The notes beneath the pieces were generated by a model. It saw nothing but the letters and a program-made list of their open reading frames with translations, did not search any database and was not told the origin of the DNA. 64,000 nucleotides of DNA from Fratercula arctica. Taxonomy: Eukaryota > Chordata > Aves > Charadriiformes > Alcidae. Shown here one piece after another: positions 12,842 through 32,490 of this stretch; position 1 is the stretch's first letter, and the number at the start of each line of letters is the position of its first letter. The translations under genes and the position numbers were made by a program. The DNA lies in contig CANTUZ010000023.1 in the NCBI GenBank assembly GCA_947846985.1, positions 2,499,677 to 2,563,676 on the forward strand. The letters are read 5' to 3'.

Positions 12842-13075
12842 GGCCGCCGCCCCGCCCCGTCCCGCCGCCAATGGCCGCCGCCCGCCCCGCGGGCCAATCG
12901 GCGGCCAGGCCCCCACCGGCGATGACCAATCAACGGCCGCCCTGCGGGCACAGTCGGCGCGGCTTAAAAGGGCAAGCGTTGCGGTGGACCCCGCCCGGCG
13001 GCGGGGCGGTTCCGGGGCGGTGGCGGCGGCACCGGCGCATGGCGGCGCTTCCGCTGGGGGCGGCGCGGCGGCACC
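12842..13075. promoter_or_regulatory. Bidirectional BAG4/LSM1 promoter
   Basis: Only 234 bp separate the BAG4 start codon (minus) from the LSM1 start codon (plus), so both 5' UTRs and the promoter must fit here. There are three CCAAT pentamers at 12868-12872, 12894-12898 and 12926-12930, the last two about one 32-bp step apart, and a TTAAAAGG element near 12964. CCAAT arrays bound by NF-Y are typical of divergent CpG promoters. LSM1 and BAG4 are also divergent neighbours in mammals. A second ATG at 13039 lies out of frame with LSM1. Confidence 0.8.
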
Positions 13076-16028
13076 ATGAACTACATGCCCGGCACGGCCA
13101 GCCTCATCCAGGACATCGACAGTGAGTGCGCCGCGGCGGCGGGGCCCCCTTCCCCGGGGGCACCGTTCTCCGTGGGGGGTCGGAACCCCCGTTCTCCGTG
13201 GGTGCTGCTCCCCGTCGGGTGGTTGGACCCTCTCTTTCCTCCTCGGTGCTGCCCCCCGCCGTGGGGGGTCGGCCACCCCGTCCCCCGTGGGTGCTGCTCC
13301 CTCGCTGCGGGGTCGGACCCACCACTCTCCACCGATGCTGCCCCCCGTGCGGGGGGTGGACCGCCAGTTTTCGTGGGTGCTGCCCCCTCCCGTGGGCGGT
13401 CGGACCCCCGGTTTTCCGTGGATGCTGCTCCCTACGGTTGGTCGGACCCTCTCTTTCTCCGTCGCTGCTGCCCCCCTCCGTGGAGGGTCAGACCCCCCGT
13501 TCTCTGTGGGAGCTGCTCCCCCGCTGGGGGTTTGGACCCCCCCGTTCTCCATCGATGCTGCCCCCCGTGAGGGGGTGATGGACCTCCAGTTTTCGTGGGT
13601 GCTGCCGCCCCGTGGGGCAGTCGGACCCCTCTTTCCCCGTGGATGCTCTGTCCCCCCACGGACGCCGATCCCGCGTGGGGCTGCTACGGGAGGCGTCCTC
13701 ACTCCCCTTCGCGCTGCTGGGGTGCGAGTTGTGTGCTGTGTGGTGGGAGATGTTGATGCCTACACATGACCATGGCTGACCCCCCCACTCTCTCTCTTCC
13801 GCAGAGAAGCACCTGGTCCTGCTGCGGGACGGCCGGACGCTCATCGGGTACCTGCGCAGCATTGACCAGTTTGGTATGTCAGCACGGGGGGTTACTGGGG
13901 GCTCCAGCTCGGCTGTGGACAGGCTCCAGTGCCAGCCATGTGCAGGGGCGGGCAGGGAGGAGGAGGAGACCCCCGCTGAGCCCATTCGCGTGAGCAGGGC
14001 GATGCTCCAGCATCCGTCAGGGCCGTGCTCACCGGAGCAGCTCCCGTCCCAAACAGTGGCGTAGCAGTAAAGAGGGAGTTTGGGTTTGGTGAGAGCTCCC
14101 CGTTCCGTGGTCCCTGCTCAGCCTGCGGTAATAAGCCCATCGCCTGCTGGTCCTGAGCACCTTTCCTCGGCTAAAACCATGAGTTTTAATAGAAAGCAGT
14201 TTAGTTGTGCGCAGAGGGAGGTGATTGCAGATTGTATTTTTAGAGCGTGTTTGTGTTGTGGATTAAACACCCGCCTGGGTGTACTGCCGGCCTTGGTGCT
14301 TCACGGAGACTCCTCCCAGAACTGGGTGCTTCCCCCCTTCCTGACTGCGTCCAGGATTGATGCTCGGCCGTCTCTTTTCGGGCACAAATAGGCCAGGACA
14401 CGTGCGGGTGATGTTTGTGCTCATGATCAAGTGCCTTGGTCCTTGCCCAGAACCTGCAGCACCAACGATGACGTCATCTTCTCTGCTGCCATTGACACAT
14501 GGTGCTTGGGCGGGCTCGGGCCCTGGTGGTCTGGGCTCGCTGCCCTGCCTGCTGCCCGGGGGCAGAGGCTGCCTCGCAGCGCAGGAGCTGGCCCTGCTGC
14601 TCCTGAGGTGCTGCATCCATCGCATTTCAGCCGGGGGGGGGTGGTCAGTGCCTTCAGTGATCCACCTCAGAGGCATGAGAGTGCTGGTGCCATCGCTGCT
14701 CTGGGTTTTCTGCCCGGCTGAGGGGATGAGACGCTCTTTATAGCTGGAAAACACAGCGAAATGTGGATTATTTTCTCTCTCTCTTGATCACTGCAGCAAA
14801 CTTGGTGTTGCACCAGACTGTGGAGCGCATCCACGTGGGCAAGAAGTATGGGGACATCCCTCGAGGCATCTTTGTTGTGAGAGGCGAGAATGTTGTGCTG
14901 CTGGGGGAAATAGTAAGTAAGCAGCTCCCTCTGCCTGCTCCCTGCCTGCTGCTGCTCCGGGACTGAGCTGGTGGTGTTTGTGGTGATGTGACTCCAAGCA
15001 GCATTGCCGAGGTGGACACCAGAGCTGGGTGTCCGTCTGTCTGCTGTGAAATGCAGTCACTGTCCCATTGCGGGGCTGAAGTTTGAGCCCCCTCCCAGGA
15101 CCAGTTCAGGCTGAACCATCACAAAAATGCCGCTGTGTATCCGAGGGTGGGGGCAGAGGTGCCGTCCCACGGCTGCAGCTCGTCTGGGATGACGCAGGGA
15201 AGCCCTGGCCTGTGTGTGGCATTGCGGGAGGGTGTCATTAGTGGCTGGCTCTGGGGCTGTCACCTCCCTGCTGGCTTGGCAGCAGGGGACACTGTCCGGG
15301 ATGGGCTCAGGAGGAGTCGAGCACTGTTTTGTTTCGTCCCTTTGAGCTGAGCTCAGCCCGGCTGCGCCCCGGGAGCCCCCTCCCATGGGCCCTGACCCGG
15401 GGGGGAACCCGGGCGTGCACAGGACCAAGCCCCAGCGCTGCCTTCTAGCAGAGAGCCCAGAGCAGGGGCTGGGGGGGGCAGCCCCTGCCGTGGCTGGTCC
15501 CCACATCAGGAACTGTCCCGCTCCAGTGACACTGGTGAGAGCGATGGAGCACATCGTCCGTGGCACAGCGATGCTGCTCTCCCCGGGAGCGTGAGGCCAG
15601 GGGCACCTGTAGGAAGTGCTTGGAGGTCACCGAAGCCCAAGCACATGAGGGATGTGCGTTACTATCCCAACGGAAACAGGAGTGCAGATCTGCCCCAGGC
15701 CTTTCCCACCTCTGCTGGCTTTTAGCCCCTCCAGACCGTCCGCTGCTCAGCGGAGGTGATGTCGGCCCACGGGGAGCAGAGCCCGGAGCACCCCAAAAGC
15801 AGAGCTGTGGGTCCCGGCGGCCGCCTCGCGGTGCTGAAGGGGCTGTTTCTGTTGCAGGACCTGGAGAAGGAGAGTGACACGCCTCTGCAGCAGGTCTCCA
15901 TCGAGGAGATCCTGGAGGAGCAGCGCGTGGAGCAGCAGGCCAAGCAGGAGTCGGAGAAGCTGAAAGTGCAGGCGCTGAAGGAGCGGGGCCTCTCGGTCCC
16001 GCGGGCGGACACCCTGGACGAGTACTAG
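13076..16028 (+). CDS. LSM1: LSM1, U6 snRNA-associated Sm-like protein, mRNA decay
   Basis: Defining subunit of the cytoplasmic LSM1-7 ring, which binds oligoadenylated mRNA 3' ends and activates decapping with PAT1. Exons: 13076-13121, 13805-13873, 14797-14912, 15858-16028; all GT/AG, total 402 nt = 133 residues, the same length as human LSM1. The N-terminus MNYMPGTASLIQDID leads into Sm1 (LVLLRDGRTLIGYLRSIDQF over exons 1-2) and Sm2 (GIFVVRGENVVLLGEI at the end of exon 3, with the RGEN RNA-binding loop). The C-terminal helix is in exon 4 and ends in ADTLDEY. It looks fully intact and under strong constraint. Its promoter is shared with BAG4. Confidence 0.97.
13160..13660. repeat. ~45-bp minisatellite in LSM1 intron 1
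   Basis: About eleven diverged units, each with a GTGGGTGCTGCTCCCC-like core followed by a GGGGTCGGACC-like tail, spaced about 42-48 bp. Because most spacings are near 45, long open frames appear on both strands; they carry no domain and overlap the LSM1 first intron. The array begins only 40 bp after the exon 1 donor. Confidence 0.85.
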
Positions 16029-16359
16029 ACGTGCCGCCCCTCGGCCCTCTCCTCCGCGGCAGAGCGAGGGGTGCTCCGTGAGCCGCCCACGCCTGGGCAG
16101 CTCTCTTTGGAAAGGCGGTTTTTATTTTCAGATTGTGTTTTCTGTGGCGCAGATAACTGTTAAAAAAAAAAAAAATAATAATGATGCCTTTAGTTTCTCC
16201 TTGCGGAGAAGGAGAGAAGGCGATCGGCCGCCCCAGAGGCGGCCAGGCGCGCTGGGGAGCGCGAGCGTTTGTGTTCAGGAGGCAAATCACTCGGTCCTTT
16301 GGGTTGGTTTGCTTTTTCCTCCTCCTGTGACTCTGGGTGAGAGTTTTCCTTGACGTGTA

Positions 16360-16365
16360 AATAAA
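16360..16365 (+). terminator. LSM1 poly(A) signal AATAAA
   Basis: AATAAA lies 332 bp after the LSM1 stop. An oligo-A/AAT stretch at about 16162-16180 is inside the 3' UTR. The transcript end is expected near 16380. Confidence 0.75.
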
Positions 16366-16380
16366 TCCTTGATCTCAACA

Positions 16381-17640
16381 GCGATGGGTTTGCCTGTGTT
16401 CGGGACCTGAGGGTTTCCCCTCTCTTGGGACGACCACCCTCGTGTCAACTCCTGTCCCTGCCGGGTGCTGCACAGGGGGGAAACGGGACCCTCAGTCCTG
16501 CCAGGGGGTGGGCTGGCATTGTGGAAAAGCTTAAGGATGTGGCGAGATCCCTCCCTGGGATGCGGAGCAGGGCCTGGGTACCCCCAGCACCCCGACAAGG
16601 GCTGTGGCTCTCCCCAGCTGGGCTGCGGCTGCTCCCTGGCAGCTGAGCCCACTAATTACCTGCTGATGAAGATCTGCTGCAGCTGGGCTGGCCTGGGGGA
16701 CAGTGGCTCCTCTCCTCCGTGCTTTGGAGGAGCTGGTGTGGCCGTGGCAGGTAGGAGAGTCCTTCGTGTTGAGCTCGTCTCTCTGCTGTTCGGGGCGTTG
16801 GGTGATGGTGGCCGCAAGCAGCAGAGGTAGCGGTCAGTGTTGGGTTGGCTTTGGGCGGCTGCCGGGCTGTGGGAGCTCCTGCGCGGGGCGAGGAGGGGGC
16901 GAACCTGGGCGGCGAGCGGCGCGGGCTCCCTGAGAAACCTCCCAGCTCCTTTCCCCGTGAAGCGAAACGCTCTGTCTTGGGGAAGGGGGGACTCAGGGGG
17001 GGTCCCCACGAGTGGGTTTTCTCTTCCAAAGTGGCTCGTGTCCCCGGAGGATGAGCCCTGCTCCGCGCTTGGTGCGAACGGCCGCCCTCCTGGGAAGCCA
17101 CCAGCGGGGGCTGCTCCCCCCAGCGCTTCCCTGCGCCCCTTCTCACTTTTGGGGAGAAAAACGTGTCTTCCCCATTGCGTTTGCTGGTGTGGGGCACTGG
17201 GAGTTTGGTGGTAAAAAAAGGCGTAAACAAGGAACTGCAGTTTCTTGCTTTACTGAGGAGAAAAACCCCAAAAGGCTCCGGGAGCCGGCGGCTGCCGCAG
17301 CCGGGGAATCTCCGCCGGGAGGAAGGGGCTTGTTCCGTTCCGTTGTTCTGCCGCCCCTGGGGCTTGGGGGGGGGGGGGGGATTGGGGCGGCGGGAGGGGG
17401 CTGCCCTCGCTGGGGGTCCGGGATCCCGTTTCCCGGCGGGAGGAGGAGGAGGAGGAGGATGAAGGCTGCTCTGCTGCCGGGGGTCCAGGGGTCGGTGCCC
17501 CCATCCCGGTGGGGGGGGAGGGAGGTTGCAAGGAGCTCGTGCCGCCCGACCCCCAAACCGGGGGTGGGGGACACACACGGGACACCCCCGCAGCGGGGCG
17601 GGCGCTCCCGTGCGGCGGGGCTCGGCGCTGCCCCTTACAT
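16381..17640. other. LSM1 to GRK5-like intergenic region
   Basis: About 1.3 kb of GC-rich DNA that grows into a CpG island towards the GRK promoter. It contains G-runs near 17367-17380 and a GGA trinucleotide run near 17443-17459. No exon, RNA gene or transposon is recognisable. Confidence 0.5.
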
Positions 17641-17645
17641 AAGCC

Positions 17646-17688
17646 CGTGACGCCAGGGGGCGGCCCGTGACGTCACGGCGGTGACGCA
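17646..17688 (+). promoter_or_regulatory. CRE palindrome with flanking half-sites in the GRK5-like promoter
   Basis: A full cAMP response element TGACGTCA sits at 17668-17675, with TGACG half-sites about 20 bp upstream (near 17648) and about 14 bp downstream (TGACGCA, near 17682). It is 163 bp from the GRK start codon, inside a CpG island and just upstream of a long C-homopolymer (about 17710-17727). CREB/ATF binding is the known reading of this sequence; a feedback role on a GPCR kinase is inference. Confidence 0.6.
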
Positions 17689-17837
17689 TCCCCCCCTCCC
17701 CTTCTCTTCCCCCCCCCCCCCCCCCCTCCGCCCCCCCCGGAGGCGGCCGGTTGCGGCGGGAGGCGGCCGGACCGCCCCGCGCCGGGCATGGTGTGCGGGC
17801 GGGGGGGCTGCTCCGCCGCCCGCCGCCCCCCCGCGCC

Positions 17838-26322
<8,485 letters not shown>

Positions 26323-27180
26323 CCCCTCTCGCCATCCCGGGGGAGCCCCCAGCCCCCCCTGTGCCCTCTCAGGGTTATCTCGGGCCGGCGCTGGGGCCGG
26401 GGTCCCCGGGGATGCTCGTGGAGGCAGGATGCTGGCAGGGACGGACCCGGGCTGCCCGCGTGGGCAGGGAGCGATGGAGGGACCGACCCCAACCCTGGCA
26501 GCCCCCCCAGCCCCCTTTGCCCCAGGCTGTTCTCGGGGGCTCCTGCAGGACCACCCCCCCACACCCCCCCGGGAAGGGGCCAGGGCAGGGACCTATTTTT
26601 ACTGCGTTTGAGCCCGTTATCTTATCGCCAGCTCCGTGCGCAACCTCTGTGGGCGCGGGGGGGGGGCTGCGGGTTTATCTGTGCTCTCCAAATAGAAACA
26701 AAGGCAGCCTTGGAGTGGGGGGACACCCCCGGCTCTCCCCCCAGCCCTGCTGCCGCAGGAGGGACGGGGTCACCCCGACAGAGCCCCCTCCCCAGGCGCA
26801 CGCAGCCTCCCCCCCTCCTGCTCCGGCCACCGCCGTGTGAAACGGGCTCAGAAAAGGGAATTTTTTCAAATGGGGGGGGGCTCTCCTCATCCTCGTGGGA
26901 CAGCTCAGGGCAGCCGCGGGGCGCCCCAGCCTTGTGCGAGGGAGGGACGTTGCACGTGGGTGTGCAACGGGCGGCATCCACGGGTGGGGGGGGCTGTGCT
27001 GGGGGTGCCCAGGACCCCCACCCCCCCTCCCCGGTGCCTTTGGGCCCCGGTGAATCTCTGCCTCCGGCGCCTTTGGTTTACATTCGAATCTGGTTTTTGT
27101 ACATTTGTAAAGAGTTGTAAATATTTGTACGTTTGAGCGCCTGGATGTACATTTTTAAGCTAAAAGCTGCAAACGGAGCT
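26323..27180 (+). other. GRK5-like 3' UTR (end uncertain)
   Basis: Sequence after the GRK stop shifts from GC-rich to the AT-rich, TGTA-containing stretch TTTGTAAAGAGTTGTAAATA at about 27102-27121, typical of a 3' UTR end. No AATAAA or ATTAAA is present before about 27180, so the poly(A) site either uses a non-canonical hexamer or lies elsewhere. Confidence 0.4.
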
Positions 27181-29320
27181 GCGTGGTGACTTTGCGTGGG
27201 GACGCGGGGGGGGCGTTTTGTGGGGGACGGGGGCTCAGCGGGGCTGTTTTGCCTCCTCCTGCCCCACGGGATGGGGGTGGGAGGGAGCAGGGTGCCCGTC
27301 CCGGAGCGGGGCCGTGCCGTCTCCCCGGTGTCCCCTCGCTGGGGTGCAGGATGTGGCCGTGCACCCCCTTTGCCCCCCAGCACCCCCAGCTCGGCAGGAC
27401 CTGGCTCGGCATCGCCAGCCGAGGGTCCCAGCGGGTCCGAGCTGCACCTGGGGCCAAATCCTGCCCCGAGCGGTGCCGGAGCACACACGGGATCCACCAG
27501 CCAGACCGGCCATGCTCCCTCCTGCCCCAATGGAGAGGCACCATCCTGGTGTCCGAGGTAGGTGCTGGGACCCCAGTCCTGTCCCCGGTGCCATCCCCGG
27601 TGCCATCCTGGTGCCGCGGGAGGGCTGCCGTCCCTTCTCCTCGCAGGCTTGGCAGACACAGCGGGCTCCCCAGCAGCAGGTGACAGCGCGGGACCCCCAG
27701 GGGCCTCCTGGAGGACATGCCAAGGTGACATCCGGAGCTGGTGAGGGTCTCGGGGGGGGGGATGTCCCCAATTAACCAGACCCTCCTGAGGGTCCTGGGT
27801 GCCTTTTCGGCATGTCTTCCCGGTAGGTTGTGGGTCTCGGCGTGCGGCTTCGGGGACCGCCCGCCTGGTGTGTTGACCTTGTGCACCGTGGCACGGTGTC
27901 ACCATCCCTGTGTCCCCTCCCGAGGGGTGCAGAGGGGCTCATACCCCTCCAGCCCCCCCACCCCGGAGCCGCAGGGGTGGCTCTGCCTGGGCTGTTTGGG
28001 TTCTTTTCACAAACAACAGCGTGTCCTTGTGCCGAGGCCTTGTGCCCGGCAGCAGCTGCTCCCTCTGGGATAACAGCGGTCCTAGATGGATCACAGCTGG
28101 GGGGGTCTCCCTGCCGCCCCCTGCCCCAGGGGGCTCCAGCTGCGTCCCCAGCAGGGCAGGGCGAGGGGTGCGGGGGGCCGGGGGTCTCCCCAGCTCTGTC
28201 CCGGTGCTCGTTGTGCCTTTGGGTTGGGAGCTGGAACTCCCCAGCTCCAGGCTGCAGGGCTGGGGGCTCCTGGCAGTAGCTCAGGGATTTCAGCCCCCCC
28301 CTGATTTTTCCTTCCCCCCATGTGCAGGTGTGCGGGGACGGGGTGGATGAAGCCCCACCGAGGGTAGAGCTGCGGTGGGACCCGGGGAAGGATGCCTGCA
28401 GCACCGCTTCAAGCCGGGATTTCCCAGTAAACGTTTGGGAAGGGGATGGTGCAGCTTCTGGCTTCCTCCCGGTCCCCCCCAGCACCTCCATCTAATTGCC
28501 CATCGCCGAGGGGGATGCGCGGGGTCTCCTCTTGCACGGGATGGAGAGCAGCGATGGAGAGGAGCCATCCTGGGGAGCAGCGGGGACCGTTCCCGGATGG
28601 CAGGTAGGACCCAGACCCTCTCTGTGGGGCCAGGGGAGGCGGGGGGCTCCCCGGGGCCGAGGCGCAGCGAGCGGCTGACCTCCCCCTCGGCCAAGTTGTT
28701 GCGACAGCGGGGAGGAAGGTCAGGTTCCCCGCAGGAGGGTGCGGGGCTGACGTCAAAGGAGGCAGCTGGTGATTCACGGGTTCTCGGGCGTGCGGGGCTC
28801 CGGGGCCGTAACTCATCCCACAAATGGCATTTCATCCTTGAGCGTTATCGCGGCTCCGCCGCTGCCCACCGCTCCCGGCCCCACGCAGACAAACCGGCCC
28901 CTGGGGGGGAACGGGGGCTGCCCCTCGCTCCCAGCCCCGGGCTCAGCGCCTTAATGCACTTAATATTCAGTATTCTATAGGGTGAAGGAGACTGCGTTAG
29001 CGCGGGGCTCTGCGGGGCCAGGGGGAGGACTCCAAAACGCTCTTGTCCGTGCGATGTGCGTAAAGCATCCTTGGTGCTGCCCGGCCGCACGTGGCCATCC
29101 CGGGTCCCCACCGGTCCCACGCCTGTGTGCGGGTGCCAGCGATGCCGGGAGGTCCCACTCCGTGGGGTTTGGTCACTGGGACCAGCGCGGCTGGGGTCTG
29201 CCGGGGGGTCTGGCCCAGGGGGACACACACGGGCTGCCCCGGTGCTTGTGTGCGGCGTTAGCTGGGGTTGGGCTGAGCCTGGCTCCGGTCATTCCGGGAT
29301 GGTTGTGCTGTGAGGTGGTG
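27181..29320. other. GRK5-like to STAR intergenic region
   Basis: About 2.1 kb, GC-rich on the left and more mixed on the right, with an AT-rich patch TTAATGCACTTAATATTCAG near 28952. Long open frames on both strands lack any domain or splice logic and are treated as chance. Distal STAR regulatory sequence is likely on position alone. Confidence 0.5.
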
Positions 29321-29330
29321 TTGCCCATCG

Positions 29331-29412
29331 TTATCTGTTGTTATCTGTTATTATCTGTTGTTATCCGCCTTTATCCGTTATTACCTGTCACGGTTGTTAT
29401 CCCTTGTTATCT
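29331..29412 (+). promoter_or_regulatory. GATA-motif array at 10-bp spacing upstream of STAR
   Basis: TTATC cores start at 29331, 29341, 29351, 29361 and 29371, with a TTACC variant at 29381 and two further cores at 29397 and 29407. The repeating decamer is TTATCTGTTG and relatives. The copies at 29331, 29341, 29351 and 29407 read TTATCT, a perfect reverse WGATAR site; the others are GGATAA. The array is 420-500 bp upstream of the STAR start codon. STAR is a known GATA4/6 target; binding here is inferred. Confidence 0.6.
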
Positions 29413-29702
29413 GTGGCTGATGATCTGTGTGGGCGCAGCTGTGCTGTAGCTCCCAGGTTTGTCCCTGGCGCAGGGATCGCCCGCAAAGCGCTGTACGAGC
29501 TGAGCTGGGGAGCGGGGGTGCACCTCGATTTGCTGCCCTCGGCTTGTTTTGGGAGCTGCCTGTGCCCCCCACGGCTGGCGGGGGGCTGGCCGGGTGTCCG
29601 AGCCCATCCCTGCGCCTGCCTCGGTGCCCCGCGGCCCCCGGCAGCTGCGCGAGGAGCTGGGTCCGTCCTTGGCCCGCGTGGCCCTGCCGTAAGTGATGGC
29701 TC

Positions 29703-29750
29703 TTATCTCCCTGCTGACACACCAGCATCCTTCAGCCGCCGCATTTAAGG
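29703..29750 (+). promoter_or_regulatory. STAR proximal promoter: GATA site and TATA-like CATTTAAGG
   Basis: TTATCT (29703-29708) is followed by GCATCCTTCAGC and then the TATA-like CATTTAAGG (29742-29750), about 81 bp before the start codon. The same order, GATA site then CATTTAAGG, is what I recall of the mammalian STAR proximal promoter. Transcription would start near 29775. Confidence 0.7.
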
Positions 29751-29830
29751 CCGAGCGCGCGGGGAGGCCGGGGCAGAGGAACGTTCGCCGCAGAGACGCC
29801 CGCAGCCCACGGCTCCGCCTGCCCGGGGAG

Positions 29831-32401
29831 ATGCTGCCCGCCACCTCCAAGCTCTGCGCCGCCATCTCCTACCGGCACCTGCGCAACATGACCGGTGAGG
29901 GGCCGGGGGCCGGGGCGTGGGGCCGAGGGGGGGTCTGGGGATACTCCCCCCCACCCCATGCCCCGCAGCTTTCTGGGGTTCGTGTTTTACTGTCTCCACC
30001 ACCTTTGTCGCTGCCAGACCCGTTTCTCGGGTCTGAGGAGGGATTTGTCGAACACAGGGCGTAGCTATAGGGAACGCTCCCGCTGGCTGCAAGGATTTTG
30101 CATTCTCATGCTCCGTTTTCTATGGCCATTCTCTGCTCCTCAGTGTTTTTCCCACTCTCATCCACTCCTTGCGTGCTGCGTGGCTCGGACCCGGAGCAAA
30201 GCCCGGGATGTGTGAGACAGTTTCTGTCCCGGAGCAGCGTGGTGGCACCCAGCTGCTCCCTCTGCCTGCAGGGGCTTCAGCGAAGGCAGCGAGCGGAGGC
30301 TTTTTCAATGTTGTATATTCAAATCGGGGGGCAAAAGCTACAGCAACCCCCCCTGGAGCACGGTGTGACGCGCTCTCTGCTCCCAGGTCTGAGAAGACAA
30401 GCGGCCGTGGCCATCAGCCAGGAGCTGAGCAAGCTCGCCCACCGCAGCGCGGGACCCAGCGCCTGGATCAACCAGGTCCGCAGAAGAAGCTCTTTGCTCA
30501 GTAAGTGACCGGTGGCCGGGGCGGGGGGGGTCGTTGGCCTATCCCGCAGGGTGTCACCACCAGGGTGACGTCGTCACGGGCCAGGGCTCGGGGGAGCAGG
30601 TGGAGGAAAAACTGTTGGTGGGTCACCTTGCTTTTGCTAAACAAACAGCGAAGGCGGGCAAGCGGCGGGAATGGAGTTTACTTCCTTGGGCACGGAGATG
30701 TAGATAAAGGTTATCTGTTGTTACGGTGCGTTAGTGAACATGCAGAGTTCTTACCCTCACTCCTGCTTGTGTCCCATGCCACACAGGCTCCAGGCTGGAG
30801 GAGACGCCCTTCAGCGAGATGGAAATGTCGTACATCAAGCAGGGAGAGGAAGCCCTCCAGAAATCGCTCAGCATCCTCGGGAACCTGGACGGCTGGAAGA
30901 CAGAGACGCTGGTGGTAGGTGCTCTGCCTTGCAGCAGAACGACAGGGTCCTCCCCTAAATATTTGTGATGCTCATTCCGCCTCCCCCTCTCCCAGGGTAA
31001 CGGAGACAAAGTGCTGAGCAAGGTGCTCCCGGACGTGGGCAAGGTGTTCCGACTGGAGGTGGTGGTGGACCAGCCCCTGGACGCGGTGTACAGCGAGCTG
31101 GTGGACAACATGGAGCAGATGGGGGACTGGAACCCCAACGTCAAAGAAGTCAAGGTGGGAAGCGCAGGTCAGACCTGCCTCAGCCGGGCCTTCGCGCGCG
31201 CGTCCTGCTCTCGTTGGGGACGGAAGGGACAAAGGATCCCTGTGCCTGTCACTGCGGCAGCGCCGGGATTTCTCCAGCCGGTCTTTGGGAAATGCGAAGC
31301 TGGACTTTATCTTGTCCGCTCCCGACCGCAGACGTGGAGCTTGTTCTGCAGAAATCGCGCTGCTGCAGCAGAGGGGGATGGAGAGGTGGAGGGGCGTGTG
31401 GTCCTCACCCTGCAGGGACTGCGCTCGCAAGGGGTGGGCCAGCTCTCTTGTTAAATTTACACTGTTACTAGAGGAGAAATAGCAGGGGAAAAAAGCATTT
31501 TGCTCTTCCACAGCTTGTCTGGAACGAGTGAAACGCTTTCCCTTTTCAGGTATTGAAAACTAGTGTCTGTATTCTGGGATGAAGCACGTATTTGCATTTT
31601 TTCTCACTGTAGGCAGTGAGTTTCTGTAAGAGCATGTATTTGAACACAGTCATCAAAGCTCGCTTTTAGCTATGGTTGTAGTAAATGCCTCAAATTAACA
31701 TTTTCATTCCAAACTCTCCAGATTCTCCAGAAGATAGGAAAGGACACGGTGATCACCCACGAGAAGGCGGCTGCTACCCCCGGTAACATCGTGGGACCCC
31801 GGGACTTTGTGAGCGTCCGATGCGCCAAGAGACGCGGCTCCACCTGCGTCCTGGCCGGCATGTCCACGAAATACGGAGCTATGCCAGAACAGGAGGGATT
31901 CGTAAGGTAATCGCCTTTTGTAGTCACTTACAGAGGTGTTTAGTGAAAATATTCACAGACCGGCTTTTAGTGTGGGCTCAGAGTGGTTGGGTTTGTCTCA
32001 GACACGGGAATTGCTAAGGAAACCCTAATTCACAAGCGCTTCAGCAGGGCTGTACCGGTGAGGCTGGGTCAGAGGTTGGTTTGTAACGCGTCCCCTCCTC
32101 TCCTCCCCCAGAGCTGAGAACGGGCCCACCTGTATGGTCCTTCGCCCGCTGGCCGGCAGCCCCTCGCAGACCAAGCTCACCTGGCTCCTCAGCATCGACC
32201 TGAAGGTAGGTTTGGCCGGGAACGTTTCGGAGCAGAGGCAGGATTGGCGCTCGAGGCAGGCTGCGCTCACGGGCTGTCTCTGCTCCTCCCCAGGGCTGGC
32301 TGCCGAAGACCATCATCAACCAGGTTCTGTCCCAGACGCAGGTGGACTTCGCCAACCACCTCCGGCGGCACCTGGCCCGGACGGTGGCCGCGGGCTGCTG
32401 A
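29831..32401 (+). CDS. STAR: STAR, steroidogenic acute regulatory protein
   Basis: Moves cholesterol to the inner mitochondrial membrane, the rate-limiting step of steroidogenesis. Seven exons, as in mammals: 29831-29894, 30387-30500, 30787-30914, 30996-31154, 31722-31906, 32112-32205, 32294-32401; all GT/AG and in phase, 283 residues (human 285). The N-terminus [20 protein letters not shown] is a mitochondrial import signal. The START domain spans roughly 67-280, with [26 protein letters not shown]-like [15 protein letters not shown] and [20 protein letters not shown]. The two PKA-type sites are kept at the mammalian positions: RRRSS (Ser57) and KRRGS (Ser195). Intron 2 contains a further GATA pair near 30702-30716. 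The gene ends tail to tail with ASH2L. Confidence 0.97.
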
Positions 32402-32490
32402 CGGCAGCCCCGCGTTGGGATGCTTTGTTCAGGGTGCAGTAGGGAATCTTGTAATGGGGTAAGTCAGACACAAATTAATTACAGCCTGTG

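Noticed and set aside
12521..13769. Open frames of 393 (minus) and 215 (plus) codons across the BAG4/LSM1 promoter and LSM1 intron 1
   Set aside because: They run through the promoter and the ~45-bp minisatellite, overlap both genes, and have no domain. Only the BAG4 exon 1 part (12841-12764) is real.
14763..14770. TGTGGATT octamer in LSM1 intron 2
   Set aside because: It matches the FOXH1 core but is far from NODAL and shows the background rate for an 8-mer; not counted as regulatory.
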